From NCBI RefSeq assembly GCF_001484765.1, contig NZ_LLXO01000007.1, positions 186,001-250,000 on the forward strand: 64,000 nucleotides of DNA. Direction: 5' to 3'. Source of the DNA: Entomohabitans teleogrylli. Lineage in GTDB: Bacteria > Pseudomonadota > Gammaproteobacteria > Enterobacterales > Enterobacteriaceae. The position numbers and the translations under genes are program-made. The notes beneath the pieces are model-generated. The model saw nothing but the letters and a program-made list of their open reading frames with translations, was not told the DNA's origin and did not search any database. This document shows positions 42,045-51,533 of the stretch, piece after piece; position 1 is the first letter of the stretch, and each line of letters begins with the position of its first letter.

Positions 42045-44438
42045 TTATTGCGCCTGGTTGGCCTCATCCGGCAACGCGTAAGCGACAATATAGTCCCCCA
42101 TTTTGGTGCCAAACGAGCCGTGACCGCCAGCGGCAATCAGCACATACTGTTTGCCGTTCACTTCATAGGTCATTGGGGTTGCCTGGCCGCCAGCCGGCAG
42201 ACGCGCTTCCCACAGTTTATCGCCGTTCGTCATGTTATAGGCACGCAGATAGTTATCTGCCGTCGCGCCGATGAACAGGACGTTACCCGCCGTGGAGATA
42301 GGGCCACCGAGCATCGGCATACCCATACGGAACGGCAGGGGAACCGGCGCGCTGTCGCGAACGGTACCGATACGTTTCTTCCAGACCACTTGATTGGTTT
42401 TCAGATCCAGCGCGGAAATATATCCCCAGGCCGGCTGTTTGCACGGTAGCCCGAACGGCGACAGGAACGGATTCAGCGTCACACCGTAAGGCACACCATA
42501 CTGGGGCTGAATACCGGATTCGGAGCCGGTGCCTTTAGCGTCTTTCGGCGGTTCCATCGGATTGCCGGGGCCGCGTGGAATCAGTTTCGAGACGAAAGGT
42601 AACGCCATCGGGTTGGCGATGGCTACCTGGCGCAGAGGATCCACGGACAGGCCGCCCCATTCAAACATGCCCAGGTTACCCGGGAACACCAGCGTACCCT
42701 GTTCGGAAGGCGGTGTGAAAATGCCTTCGTAACGCAGACTGTGGAACATTACCCGGCAGACCAGTTGGTCATACATGGTTGCCCCCCACATATCGGCGCC
42801 GCTCAGATCTTTCTTCGGTCGGAAGCTTAGCTCAGAGAAAGGCTGAGTCGGGGAAAGATGATCGCCTTTTGCGGCGCCCTGCGGTACTGGTTTTTCCGGT
42901 GCCGGCACCACCAGCTCGCCGTTACGGCGATCGAGTACAAAGATATTGCCGGTTTTTGCCGGGGCATACACTACCGGGATCGTCTGGCCGTTCTGGTTGG
43001 TAATGTTCGCCAGCGTCGGCTGAGCGGGCATATCCATATCCCACAGGTCGTGATGCACGGTCTGATAGGACCACGCCAGTTTACCGGTGGAGGCGTTGAG
43101 CGCCACGATACTGCTGGCAAAGCGTTCCTGTTCCGGCGTGCGATTGCCGCCCCAGATATCCGGCGTCGAGACGCCCATCGGCAGATAGACCAGGTCGAGC
43201 TGCGCATCGTAGGCGGCCGGCGCCCAGGAGTTCGGTGAATTGAAGCTGAAATGGTGCTCATCGCCCGGAATTGCATTCGGATCGACTGCGCCCGGATCAA
43301 AGGCCCACACCAGCTTACCGGTATTGACGTCAAAGCCGCGAATCACGCCGGACGGCTCGCGAGTGGAGAAGTTGTCGGTAACCGCCCCGGCAATGACGAT
43401 CACTTTATCGGTGACAATCGGCGGCGAGGTGGGTTCGTACATACCCGGGGTGGTGACCGGCATATTGGTCTGTAGGTTGAGGATCCCTTTATTGGCGAAG
43501 GTTTCGCACAGTTTGCCGGTTTCGGCATTCAGGGCGAACAGGCGACCATCGTTGACCGGCAGGATAATCCGCCGCGGACAATCGGCGATGACGTCCGGGC
43601 TGGCGTTATTCGCTGTCGCTTCATGATAGGAGACACCGCGACAGGTGACGTGCTGGAAACTGGGGTCGGTGTTCAACTGTGGATCAAAATGCCATTTTTC
43701 TTTACCGGTGGCAGCATCCAGCGCAAAAACCTGCTGGTGTGGCGTACACAGATAAAGCATGTTGCCAATTTTAATCGGCGTGACTTCATCGGTGATTTCG
43801 CCCGGATCCGTGGGGCGTTTCAAATCGCCGGTACGGAAGGTCCAGGCCTCTTGCAATTGATGAACGTTTTTATCGTTAATCTGTTTCAGCGGCGAGTAGC
43901 GCTGACCTTCCTGAGTGCGTCCATAGGCCGGCCAGTCGCCGTCGGCGATCGCCGGTGCGCTATTACTGGCAGCGACGCTGGCATCGCTGCGCAGGGTACC
44001 GTTGATTTCCTGGGGATCGTTGAATATTGCCCAGCCGAGGATACCGGCGGCGATCAGCAGCACTACGGACAGCGTCGGCGCGGCAACAGCGGAAGCCGTG
44101 GTAAGACGGCGTCGTACCACAGGCAGTAGCAGCCAGATACCAAAGAACACCAGCACATCGCAGCGTGGAGTCAGCGCCCAGAAGTCAAAGCCGACTTCCC
44201 AGACTGCCCAGATCATTGTGCCCAGTAACAGCAGGGCGTAAAGCCACAGGGCGGAAGCACTGCGGCGCCACAGCAGCCAGGCGACGGCCAGCATTACAAC
44301 CCCGGCAATGGGGTAATACCAGGAGCCGCCGATAGCGACCAGCCAGATACCGCCGAATAGCAGGTAAAGCCCTGTCAGTACGGCAAAGATTGCCGATAGT
44401 GTCACGAAAAGCCGTGACTGTTTTTGTTTTGTATTCAC
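42045..44438 (-). CDS. gcd: Quinoprotein (PQQ) glucose dehydrogenase
   Basis: 797 residues from a GTG at 44438, one residue off the E. coli length; other in-frame starts upstream (GTG 44447, TTG 44489) are possible. The N-terminus has five membrane helices (about 1-140). The periplasmic PQQ beta-propeller carries GDWPAYGRTQEGQRYSPLKQI, the WAPAAYDAQLDLVYLP segment and the C-terminal SAGGHGSFGTKMGDYIVAYALP-type end. It oxidises glucose to gluconolactone and passes electrons to ubiquinone. Active only if PQQ is made or supplied; no pqq genes are in the window. A CRP site lies between gcd and hpt. Confidence 0.95.
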   Translation of the reverse strand: MNTKQKQSRLFVTLSAIFAVLTGLYLLFGGIWLVAIGGSWYYPIAGVVMLAVAWLLWRRSASALWLYALLLLGTMIWAVWEVGFDFWALTPRCDVLVFFGIWLLLPVVRRRLTTASAVAAPTLSVVLLIAAGILGWAIFNDPQEINGTLRSDASVAASNSAPAIADGDWPAYGRTQEGQRYSPLKQINDKNVHQLQEAWTFRTGDLKRPTDPGEITDEVTPIKIGNMLYLCTPHQQVFALDAATGKEKWHFDPQLNTDPSFQHVTCRGVSYHEATANNASPDVIADCPRRIILPVNDGRLFALNAETGKLCETFANKGILNLQTNMPVTTPGMYEPTSPPIVTDKVIVIAGAVTDNFSTREPSGVIRGFDVNTGKLVWAFDPGAVDPNAIPGDEHHFSFNSPNSWAPAAYDAQLDLVYLPMGVSTPDIWGGNRTPEQERFASSIVALNASTGKLAWSYQTVHHDLWDMDMPAQPTLANITNQNGQTIPVVYAPAKTGNIFVLDRRNGELVVPAPEKPVPQGAAKGDHLSPTQPFSELSFRPKKDLSGADMWGATMYDQLVCRVMFHSLRYEGIFTPPSEQGTLVFPGNLGMFEWGGLSVDPLRQVAIANPMALPFVSKLIPRGPGNPMEPPKDAKGTGSESGIQPQYGVPYGVTLNPFLSPFGLPCKQPAWGYISALDLKTNQVVWKKRIGTVRDSAPVPLPFRMGMPMLGGPISTAGNVLFIGATADNYLRAYNMTNGDKLWEARLPAGGQATPMTYEVNGKQYVLIAAGGHGSFGTKMGDYIVAYALPDEANQAQ

Positions 44439-44490
44439 GGGAGCCACACTTGTAAAGTTTTGATAGCAATTAATTATAGTTATTAACAAG

Positions 44491-44506
44491 TGTGATCGTA
44501 ATCACA
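44491..44506. promoter_or_regulatory. CRP site between gcd and hpt
   Basis: TGTGATCGTAATCACA is a perfect TGTGA-N6-TCACA CRP core. It lies 53 bp upstream of the chosen gcd start and 130 bp upstream of hpt. cAMP-CRP control of gcd is known in E. coli; which gene it governs here is inferred. Confidence 0.8.
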
Positions 44507-44635
44507 AAACGAGCTATTTATCTGCATCGGTACGAGGCCCGGTTTTACTGCTATACTGCACGGCTTAAGAGATGCATCAGGCGAATATTTCGCCGGTTTG
44601 ATGATGATTTATATATAAATCATATGGTTGACGGA

Positions 44636-45172
44636 ATGAAACATATTGTTGAAGTGATGATCCCGGAAGCGGAGATCAAAGCCCGGATTGCGCAACTGGG
44701 GCAGCAGATTACCGAGCACTATCGCGATAGCGGCAGTGAAATGGTGCTGGTGGGGCTGCTGCGCGGTTCTTTTATCTTTATGGCCGATCTGTGCCGTGAA
44801 GTGCAGGTGAGTCATGAGGTCGATTTTATGACCGCGTCCAGTTACGGTAGCGGCATGTCCACCACCCGTGATGTGAAAATCCTCAAAGATCTGGATGAAG
44901 ACATTCGCGGAAAAGATGTATTGATCGTCGAAGATATTATTGATTCCGGAAATACCCTGTCGAAAGTGCGCGAAATCCTCAGCCTGCGTGAACCGAAGTC
45001 GCTGGCTATTTGCACGCTGCTGGATAAACCGTCGCGCCGCGAAGTCAATGTTAACGTGGAGTATGTGGGTTTTTCGATCCCCGATGAGTTTGTGGTGGGA
45101 TACGGCATTGACTATGCCCAGCGCTACCGCCATTTGCCGTACATTGGCAAAGTGACGCTGCTGGACGAATAA
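44636..45172 (+). CDS. hpt: Hypoxanthine phosphoribosyltransferase
   Basis: 178 residues from the ATG at 44636 ([15 protein letters not shown]). An in-frame ATG at 44624 is a possible alternative, and a longer extension is not credible. Purine salvage enzyme converting hypoxanthine (and weakly guanine) with PRPP to IMP. The PRPP motif [14 protein letters not shown] and the [14 protein letters not shown] flexible loop are visible. Divergent from gcd. In E. coli it is followed directly by can; here a 7-kb module intervenes. Confidence 0.97.
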   Translation: MKHIVEVMIPEAEIKARIAQLGQQITEHYRDSGSEMVLVGLLRGSFIFMADLCREVQVSHEVDFMTASSYGSGMSTTRDVKILKDLDEDIRGKDVLIVEDIIDSGNTLSKVREILSLREPKSLAICTLLDKPSRREVNVNVEYVGFSIPDEFVVGYGIDYAQRYRHLPYIGKVTLLDE

Positions 45173-45195
45173 CGCCTTGTATTCTCACTGAGATG

Positions 45196-45230
45196 ACAAA
45201 ACCCCATGTCCGGCATGGGGTTTTGTTTTT
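45196..45230 (+). terminator. Terminator between hpt and the carbamate kinase gene
   Basis: ACAAAACCCCATG-TCCGG-CATGGGGTTTTGT, a 13-bp perfect stem with T-rich and A-rich flanks. It probably works in both directions, for hpt and the convergent carbamate kinase gene. Confidence 0.93.
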
Positions 45231-45260
45231 CAGGGCGCCAGGCGGATGGGCAATCGCATA

Positions 45261-46166
45261 TCAGGCGGCAATCCGGGTGCCTTTTTCCCCAGCCAGAATG
45301 CGCGGCGCGTCCTGCAGTGCGCCGATGTAGGCCGTATTACCGGTCTGTTCAACGAAGCGGATCACCGCGGCCGCTTTCGGACCCATGGCGCCGTCCGGGG
45401 CGGCAAAGGGTTTGAGCTCCTGTGCTGTAGTGTGAGAGATGGCCTGCGCCTGCGGTGTGCCCCAGTCGCGGTATACCGCGTCGGCATCGGTGAGAATCAA
45501 CAAGTGATCGGCATTCAGCGCGCTGGCCAGCACTGATGCGGTTAAATCTTTATCAATCACCGCTTCCACTCCCTGGAAACCCTGCTGACCGGCGATAACC
45601 GGAACACCGCCGCCTCCGCAACAGATCACCAGGTGGCCGGCGTCGAGCAGCGTAGTAATCGCGGCGCTGTCGACAATGCGCTGCGGCGTAGGGGACGGCA
45701 CCACCCGACGCACATACTGCCCGTCGCGCTTCATCTCCCAGCCAAACTGTTGCTCGAGGCTTTGCTGCTGCTCCGGGCTGTAGACCGGGCCGATAAATTT
45801 ACCGGGAACCGCAAACGCCTCGTCGTCGGGGCTGACCTCTACCCGGGTTAACAGGGTGGTGACCGGGGTGGCCTCCATGCTGCGCGTCAATTCCTGGACC
45901 AGGGTGTAACCGATCATCCCCTGGCTTTCCGCCACCAGAATATCTAATGGCCAGGACGGGGATTCCTGATAAGCCGCATTCTGTAGCGCCAACAGTCCGA
46001 CCTGTGGACCATTACCGTGAACAATAACCAACTGATAATCCCGGGCCAGTTGCGGAATCATTTCGGAAAACAGGCGAATATTCCGTTGCTGATTTTCCGC
46101 ACACAGTGTTTCTCCACGCTGTAATAATGCATTACCCCCCAGGGCAATAACCAGTTTCTTTTTCAT
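45261..46166 (-). CDS. allK: Carbamate kinase (AllK/ArcC-type)
   Basis: 301 residues, amino acid kinase superfamily. Nucleotide and substrate motifs are visible: ALGGNALLQRGE near the N-terminus, VHGNGPQVGLL, ICCGGGGVPV, IDKDLTASVLA and ILTDADAVY. It transfers phosphate from carbamoyl phosphate to ADP, yielding ATP, CO2 and NH3. It is divergent from the MFS-fdrA-allG-allH set, whose products are expected to release carbamoyl phosphate. No arcA or arcB lies nearby, so it belongs to this module and not to the arginine deiminase pathway. Confidence 0.85.
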   Translation of the reverse strand: MKKKLVIALGGNALLQRGETLCAENQQRNIRLFSEMIPQLARDYQLVIVHGNGPQVGLLALQNAAYQESPSWPLDILVAESQGMIGYTLVQELTRSMEATPVTTLLTRVEVSPDDEAFAVPGKFIGPVYSPEQQQSLEQQFGWEMKRDGQYVRRVVPSPTPQRIVDSAAITTLLDAGHLVICCGGGGVPVIAGQQGFQGVEAVIDKDLTASVLASALNADHLLILTDADAVYRDWGTPQAQAISHTTAQELKPFAAPDGAMGPKAAAVIRFVEQTGNTAYIGALQDAPRILAGEKGTRIAA

Positions 46167-46493
46167 TTGAACGTCTCTCCACCAGATATATTTACCCGCT
46201 AACGATAAATTTTTTTATTTTTAAATATGTGATGACGTCAGCAGCTCAATGACCTGAAAAAATAACTTGTCAATGATTCCGGAATTATCGGGTATTTTTA
46301 AAATTAAATTGAATATTGATTATTAGAGTTTTTTTAATAATCCATGGCTGAATTTCCAGAAATTTATAACAATCTATTTAGTGTGATTTTGTTCAAATGA
46401 AATGGCCCCGGGTACCGATAAGGTGAAGACAGTTAAAACATCCATCCTCATTTTCAGGGGACGTAAACGGTGAACACAACCGGGAGGTTGCTT
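46167..46493. promoter_or_regulatory. Divergent allK / MFS control region
   Basis: 327 bp, AT-rich, no gene seen. It contains the palindrome AATTTC-CA-GAAATT (46351-46364), a possible LysR-type (T-N11-A style) site, and a CRP-like sequence at 46382-46397. The shared position suggests joint control of carbamate kinase and the rest of the module. Confidence 0.5.
46382..46397 (+). promoter_or_regulatory. CRP-like site upstream of the MFS gene
   Basis: TGTGATTTTGTTCAAA matches TGTGA-N6-TCACA at 9 of 10 core positions, about 97 bp before the transporter start. This fits catabolite activation of the module. Not proven. Confidence 0.45.
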
Positions 46494-47720
46494 ATGTCTG
46501 ATTCATGTGAAATTACCCCCGCCGCTAAAAAGCGCGGAATACCAGCCTGGTGGGTAACCATATTTTTGTTTTGGTTAGGCTGGATTTTTATGTATGCCGA
46601 CCGCACGGTGCTCAACCCGGTAATGGGGGAGCTGGAACAGGAATTTGGTTTAACCGGCACGCAACTGGGTATTCTCAACTCGGTTTTCTATTTTGCTTAT
46701 GCGCTGTTGCAGGTGCCAGCCGGGGTGCTGGGGGATAAAATCGGTAAGAAGAAGGTGCTGGTACCGGGCTTTATTCTGTTCGGCGTTTTCACCGCAGTGA
46801 CCGGGTGGGCGAAAAACTGGTATACGCTGCTGTTTGCCCGCGTGGTAACCGGCGCCGGCGAAGGCACATATTATGGCCCGCAATATGGGCTGTCGTCTGA
46901 GCAGATTCCGAAAAAATATCGTTCGCTGGGCAGCGCGATTATTAACAGCGGGATGGCGTTTGGTATTGCGCTCGGGCTGATGACCTCCAGTTGGCTGGTA
47001 TTTGATAAAGGTTATTCATGGCGGATGCCGTTTTATGCCATGGCGGTGCCGTCGGTACTGGTTGGGATCGCTATCTGGCTGTTCGTGAAAGAGAAGAAAC
47101 GTAGCGCGCTGGAAGAGGGCGGCCAGCCGGTTAAGAAAGGGAAATTCAGCGACCTGCTGAAAAACCGTAACCTGATCATTACCTATATTATGGTGTTCTG
47201 CAGTCTGTTCGGTTTTTTCGTTATTCTTACCTGGTTGCCTTATTACCTGCAGAGCGAACGCGGTATTCCGGGCAGTGAAACCGGTTTTATCTCTTCTCTG
47301 GTGGCGTGGATCTCTATTCCCGGCGCGCTGCTGTTTTCCAGCCTGTCCGATCGGTTGGGTAAGCGTAAACCCCTGATTATGTTCCTGGTGCCGATTGCCA
47401 TGATCAGCATGCTGTCGATTGTCTGGATGCCCAGTATGACAGGGGTTATCGTGGCGCTGTGCGTCTACGGTCTGGTTGGCAAACTGGCGCTGGACCCGGT
47501 GCTGGTGGCGCTGGTGGCTGATAGCGTTGATGAAAATAATTACAGCACCGCGTTTGGTTTATTTAATTTTATCGGTATGAGTTCTTCTATTCTGGCACCG
47601 ATTATTGCCGGTGCGGCTCGCGATATTACCGGTAGCCTGGCATCGAGTTTCTACGTTTCGGCGGCGCTATTAGCGGTAGGGCTATTTAGCATGCTGTTCC
47701 TGAAAGAAAATCGCTCATAA
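46494..47720 (+). CDS. MFS anion:cation symporter of the carbamoyl-transfer module
   Basis: 408 residues from the ATG at 46494, which follows ACCGGGAGGTTGCTT; a GTG at 46470 is an alternative start. About 12 transmembrane segments, with LGDKIGKKKVL after helix 2 and FLFWLGWIFMYADRTVLNPVM in helix 1, typical of the anion:cation symporter family that imports carboxylates (ExuT, GudP, phthalate carriers). First gene of the operon with fdrA, allG and allH, so the substrate is probably a carbamoylated carboxylate such as oxalurate; that is inference. Confidence 0.85.
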   Translation: MSDSCEITPAAKKRGIPAWWVTIFLFWLGWIFMYADRTVLNPVMGELEQEFGLTGTQLGILNSVFYFAYALLQVPAGVLGDKIGKKKVLVPGFILFGVFTAVTGWAKNWYTLLFARVVTGAGEGTYYGPQYGLSSEQIPKKYRSLGSAIINSGMAFGIALGLMTSSWLVFDKGYSWRMPFYAMAVPSVLVGIAIWLFVKEKKRSALEEGGQPVKKGKFSDLLKNRNLIITYIMVFCSLFGFFVILTWLPYYLQSERGIPGSETGFISSLVAWISIPGALLFSSLSDRLGKRKPLIMFLVPIAMISMLSIVWMPSMTGVIVALCVYGLVGKLALDPVLVALVADSVDENNYSTAFGLFNFIGMSSSILAPIIAGAARDITGSLASSFYVSAALLAVGLFSMLFLKENRS

Positions 47721-47737
47721 ATAAAGAGGTCGCGGCA

Positions 47738-49405
47738 ATGATTTATGCCTTTATTAAAAAGGGAAGTTTTCAGGACTCCGTGAGCCTGATGATTATTTCC
47801 CGCAAATTAAGTGAACACCCTCAGGTCGAGCAGGTTTCGGTGATGATGGGAACCCCGGCGAATAAATCGATGCTCGAATCCACCGGTTTCTGGCACGACG
47901 ATTTTACCGGTGCGACGCCAAATGATATTTGCGTTGCGGTACGTACCGATCACGCCGATCCAGCGATTGTCGAGCTGATCTGCGAGCAACTTGAGAAAGA
48001 GCTGAACGCCATTGCCAGCGCATCCGGCAACAGCCATCAGTTACCAAAAGCGCGGCGCTGGGAGAGCGCCTGCCAGAAACTGCCGCAGGCTAACCTGCTG
48101 CTGGTGTCGGTGGCCGGCGAGTATGCCGCCGATGTGGCGCGCCAGGGGCTTGAAGCGGGGAAAAACGTAATGATGTTTTCCGATAACGTGCCGCTGGAAC
48201 AGGAAGTGGCGCTGAAAACTTTCGCCCGGGAACGAGGCCTGCTGGTGATGGGACCGGACTGTGGTACGGCGATGATTGCCGGAGCGCCGCTGGCGTTCGC
48301 CAACGTGTTGCCGTCCGGGGATATTGGCGTGATAGGCGCCTCGGGGACCGGGATTCAGGAAGTGACGTCGCAGATCGCCCTGCACGGCCAGGGCATCAGC
48401 CACGCTATCGGCCTCGGGGGCCGGGACTTAAGCGCCGAGGTCGGCGGTATCAGCGCTTTATCCGCGCTGGAAATGCTGGCGGCGGACGAGCAAACCCGGG
48501 CGATTGCCTTTGTCTCCAAACCGCCATCGCCGCTGGTACGCGAGCGTATTATTGGCGCTATGCAGCAGATTGATAAGCCGGTAGTGGCGCTGTTTCTTGG
48601 CAGCCGACCAGAGCACCGAAGGGAAGGTAACGTCTGGCTGGCCCATTCGCTGTCCGACGCCGCCGGTCTCGCGGTCCTGCTGGCGCGAGTCGCCGAACAG
48701 AAACGCACGCTGCCTGCGGTGGCGGGGAAAACGATTTGCGGCCTGTATGCCGGCGGAACGCTGGCAGCGGAAGCCGCCATGCTGCTGACCGACAGGCTGT
48801 CGCTAACGCTTAACCCCCATCATCCGGACGGTGTAATGCTGGAGAGCGGCGGCCATCGGGTTGTCGATCTGGGGGACGACAGCTACACCCTCGGGCGTCC
48901 GCACCCGATGATCGATCCCACCACCCGCAGTATTGAAATCGCAAAACTGGCGCAGCAGCCGGAGAGCGGCGTACTGCTGCTCGACGTGGTTCTCGGCTAC
49001 GGCGCCTGCGCCGATCCTGCCGGCGCGGTGGCAGAAGCTGTTCGCCTGGTACAGCAGGCGCGCGGCGCGCAGTCGCCGCTGGCGGCAATCGCCACCCTGA
49101 CCGGTACCGATGCCGATCCTCAGGGACGCGCCGCTCAGGCCGACATTCTTCGTGCTGCGGGTATTGCGGTGGCGGAAACGCTGGAGGAGGCCATCCAGCT
49201 AGCCGTCGAGCTGATTACGCCGCAGCCTGGCGGGGCGTCGGTTACGCATCCGGCGCTGCTGGACGGCGTTCAGGTGATTAATGCCGGGTTGCGCAGTTTC
49301 GCGCTGGATTTGCAGAGCAGCGGTACGCCGGTGGTGCACTACCAGTGGGCGCCGATTGCCGGCGGCAATGCGCATCTCGCCGGTTTACTTAAACAGTTAC
49401 ATTAA
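47738..49405 (+). CDS. fdrA: FdrA/AllF, subunit of the oxamate carbamoyltransferase-type complex
   Basis: 555 residues, the same length as E. coli FdrA, and recognisably homologous along its length (IKKGSFQDSVSLMIISRKLS, FSDNVPLEQEVALKT, VMGPDCGTAMIAGAPLAFAN, GVIGASGTGIQEV, GRPHPMIDPT). It has a succinyl-CoA-synthetase-like fold with a CoA-binding-type Rossmann region. E. coli AllFGH has been reported as an oxamic transcarbamylase, exchanging oxalurate and phosphate with oxamate and carbamoyl phosphate. 17 bp after the MFS gene and 17 bp before allG. Confidence 0.88.
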   Translation: MIYAFIKKGSFQDSVSLMIISRKLSEHPQVEQVSVMMGTPANKSMLESTGFWHDDFTGATPNDICVAVRTDHADPAIVELICEQLEKELNAIASASGNSHQLPKARRWESACQKLPQANLLLVSVAGEYAADVARQGLEAGKNVMMFSDNVPLEQEVALKTFARERGLLVMGPDCGTAMIAGAPLAFANVLPSGDIGVIGASGTGIQEVTSQIALHGQGISHAIGLGGRDLSAEVGGISALSALEMLAADEQTRAIAFVSKPPSPLVRERIIGAMQQIDKPVVALFLGSRPEHRREGNVWLAHSLSDAAGLAVLLARVAEQKRTLPAVAGKTICGLYAGGTLAAEAAMLLTDRLSLTLNPHHPDGVMLESGGHRVVDLGDDSYTLGRPHPMIDPTTRSIEIAKLAQQPESGVLLLDVVLGYGACADPAGAVAEAVRLVQQARGAQSPLAAIATLTGTDADPQGRAAQADILRAAGIAVAETLEEAIQLAVELITPQPGGASVTHPALLDGVQVINAGLRSFALDLQSSGTPVVHYQWAPIAGGNAHLAGLLKQLH

Positions 49406-49422
49406 GATTCAGGGGTAGCGAT

Positions 49423-50685
49423 ATGTATTCATCAATTGCACAGGCCAACGAGGCCATCATTGAACGCATCAAAGCGGCGCGTCCTCACTGGATAGCGGTG
49501 CGTCCGGCCGCCGAAGCGGTTCCCGTACTGGCTCAGGGGCGCAAGTTACTGCATGCCGGGCCGCCGATTGCCTGGGCGCAGATGACCGGGCCGATGCGCG
49601 GCGCCTGTATCGGGGCATCGCTGTTTGAGGGATGGGCGGCGACGCAAGCCGATGCGCTGCGGCTACTGGAAGCGGGCGAAGTGGAGTTTATTCCCTGCCA
49701 TCACGTGGGCGCCGTGGGACCGATGGGCGGTATCACTTCGGCGAATATGCCGGTGCTGGTGGTACGCGACACGGTTCACGGTAACCAGGCATGCTGTAAC
49801 CTGAACGAAGGGATTGGTAAGGTAATGCGCTTTGGCGCCTACGGCGATGATGTACAGCAGCGTCTGTGCTGGATGCGCGACACTCTGGCGCCGGTGCTAC
49901 AGGCGGCGCTGGAAACCCTCGATGGCGGCGTGGATCTGACCGCCCTGATGGCCCAGGCCATCACCATGGGCGATGAATTCCACCAGCGTAATATCGCCGC
50001 ATCGGCGCTGCTGCTGCGGGTACTGGCGCCGGCGATTACCGCCCTCGACCGACCGAAAACCGAACTGGCCGCGGTGCTGCGTTTCCTGAGCGTCACCGAT
50101 CAGTTCTTCCTCAATCTGGCGATGGCTTACAGTAAAGCGGTGATGGATGCGGCGGCGGAAATTAAAGCCGGGTCGATTGTCACCGCGATGACCCGTAATG
50201 GCCGCGAGTTCGGTATCCGGGTCAGCGGTCTCGGAGATCGCTGGTTTACCGCGCCGGTCAACACGCCTCAGGGGCTATTCTTTACCGGCTACAGCCAGGC
50301 CGACGCCAACCCGGATATTGGCGACAGCGCTATTACCGAAACGCTGGGGATCGGCGGCGCGGCGATGATTGCCGCTCCAGGCGTTACGCGCTTTGTCGGG
50401 GCTGGCGGTATGGGGGCGGCGCTGGAAACATCGGAAGAGATGGAGGAAATTTACCTCGATCACAATCCGTTGCTGCAAATCCCCTCCTGGGACTTTAAGG
50501 GCGCTTGTCTGGGACTGGATATTCGCCGGGTGGTGGAGACCGGGATTACCCCGCTGATCAATACCGGAATTGCCCACCGGGAAGCGGGTATTGGCCAGGT
50601 TGGGGCCGGCACCGTACGAGCGCCATTGCCGTGTTTCGAGCAGGCGCTGGAAGCGCTGGCGGAGGCTCAGGGTATAACGGCGTGA
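49423..50685 (+). CDS. allG: AllG (YlbE-type, DUF1116) subunit
   Basis: 420 residues of the DUF1116 family, close to E. coli AllG/YlbE (about 419). Recognisable segments: LLHAGPPIAWAQMTGPMRGA, GEVEFIPCHHVGAVGPMGG, NLNEGIGKVMRFGAYG, TRNGREFGIRVSGLG and PLINTGIAHREAGIGQVGAGT. Reported partner of AllF and AllH in carbamoyl transfer; its individual role is not settled. The order fdrA-allG-allH matches E. coli, but the neighbouring allantoate genes allC and allD are missing. Confidence 0.88.
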   Translation: MYSSIAQANEAIIERIKAARPHWIAVRPAAEAVPVLAQGRKLLHAGPPIAWAQMTGPMRGACIGASLFEGWAATQADALRLLEAGEVEFIPCHHVGAVGPMGGITSANMPVLVVRDTVHGNQACCNLNEGIGKVMRFGAYGDDVQQRLCWMRDTLAPVLQAALETLDGGVDLTALMAQAITMGDEFHQRNIAASALLLRVLAPAITALDRPKTELAAVLRFLSVTDQFFLNLAMAYSKAVMDAAAEIKAGSIVTAMTRNGREFGIRVSGLGDRWFTAPVNTPQGLFFTGYSQADANPDIGDSAITETLGIGGAAMIAAPGVTRFVGAGGMGAALETSEEMEEIYLDHNPLLQIPSWDFKGACLGLDIRRVVETGITPLINTGIAHREAGIGQVGAGTVRAPLPCFEQALEALAEAQGITA

Positions 50686-50722
50686 CAGATAAGGGCGGCG
50701 TGATGCCGCCCGGAGGAGCGTA

Positions 50723-51520
50723 ATGACGGTATTTCTGGCGCTGGCCTGCTGCGGTATGACGCAACTGAGTGATGGCGTCTGGCGGATGCACAGTCGCTTC
50801 AGACATGCCATTAACCTTGCGAATCAGGAGGGCGCGCTGCTAAGCTTTTACCGCGCCGGAAAAGGCATCGGCCCCGGGGGATTTCTCTTCGCCCGGGGCG
50901 ATTTCGATCGGCTACTGGCGTTGCCGGACAGCGATTTTCAACTGCTGAAGCGGGGAAATCAGTTGCGCGGCGCGCGATTGCAGATTGCGGCCCGGCGTGA
51001 GCTGCTACTGACCATGGCGCCGGGAATGCCGTGTTTTCCCGATCTGGCGCCTTACGCCGTGCCAACCGGGCTGTGCGGGCCGCTGAATCAACGGCAAACA
51101 GACGCCGTGGCGGTTCATCTCCTGAAAGCCGGTCTGACTCGCTGGGCGAGCGGTGAAACGCCGGACTGGTGTGGTCTGGTCGGGCTCGGTCCCGGGTTGA
51201 CGCCGAGCGGCGACGATATGTTGGTCGGCGCGCTGGCGGTGTTATACACCTCACACTTTCGCGACCTGATGCGCCGGCGCGATCTCTTGCCCCCGCCGGA
51301 TCAACTCGCCCGCCTGACGACTTCAGTAAGCTGTAGTTACCTGAACAGTGCCCGAAACGGCTGTTTCTCCCTTCCCGTACTGCGTTTGATGCGTGATTTA
51401 CAGCGCGGACGCCAGGCGACGCCGGCGATTTCGCGGCTGACGTCTTTCGGGCATACTTCCGGCGCAGATCTGCTGGCCGGCATTGTGACGGCACTATACT
51501 GGTTAACAGAGCGCGGCTGA
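50723..51520 (+). CDS. allH: AllH (YlbF-type, DUF2877) subunit
   Basis: 265 residues, DUF2877 family. The diagnostic [21 protein letters not shown] lies near residue 155, and [18 protein letters not shown] at the C-terminus. Close to E. coli AllH/YlbF in size (about 271). Third component of the AllFGH complex, 37 bp after allG and 13 bp before the LysR gene, on one apparent transcript. Confidence 0.87.
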   Translation: MTVFLALACCGMTQLSDGVWRMHSRFRHAINLANQEGALLSFYRAGKGIGPGGFLFARGDFDRLLALPDSDFQLLKRGNQLRGARLQIAARRELLLTMAPGMPCFPDLAPYAVPTGLCGPLNQRQTDAVAVHLLKAGLTRWASGETPDWCGLVGLGPGLTPSGDDMLVGALAVLYTSHFRDLMRRRDLLPPPDQLARLTTSVSCSYLNSARNGCFSLPVLRLMRDLQRGRQATPAISRLTSFGHTSGADLLAGIVTALYWLTERG

Positions 51521-51533
51521 GGATGAACACATT

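Noticed and set aside
46470-46493. GTG at 46470 as start of the MFS carrier
   Set aside because: The ATG at 46494 has a better spaced GGGAGG ribosome site and a more typical N-terminus. The GTG remains possible.
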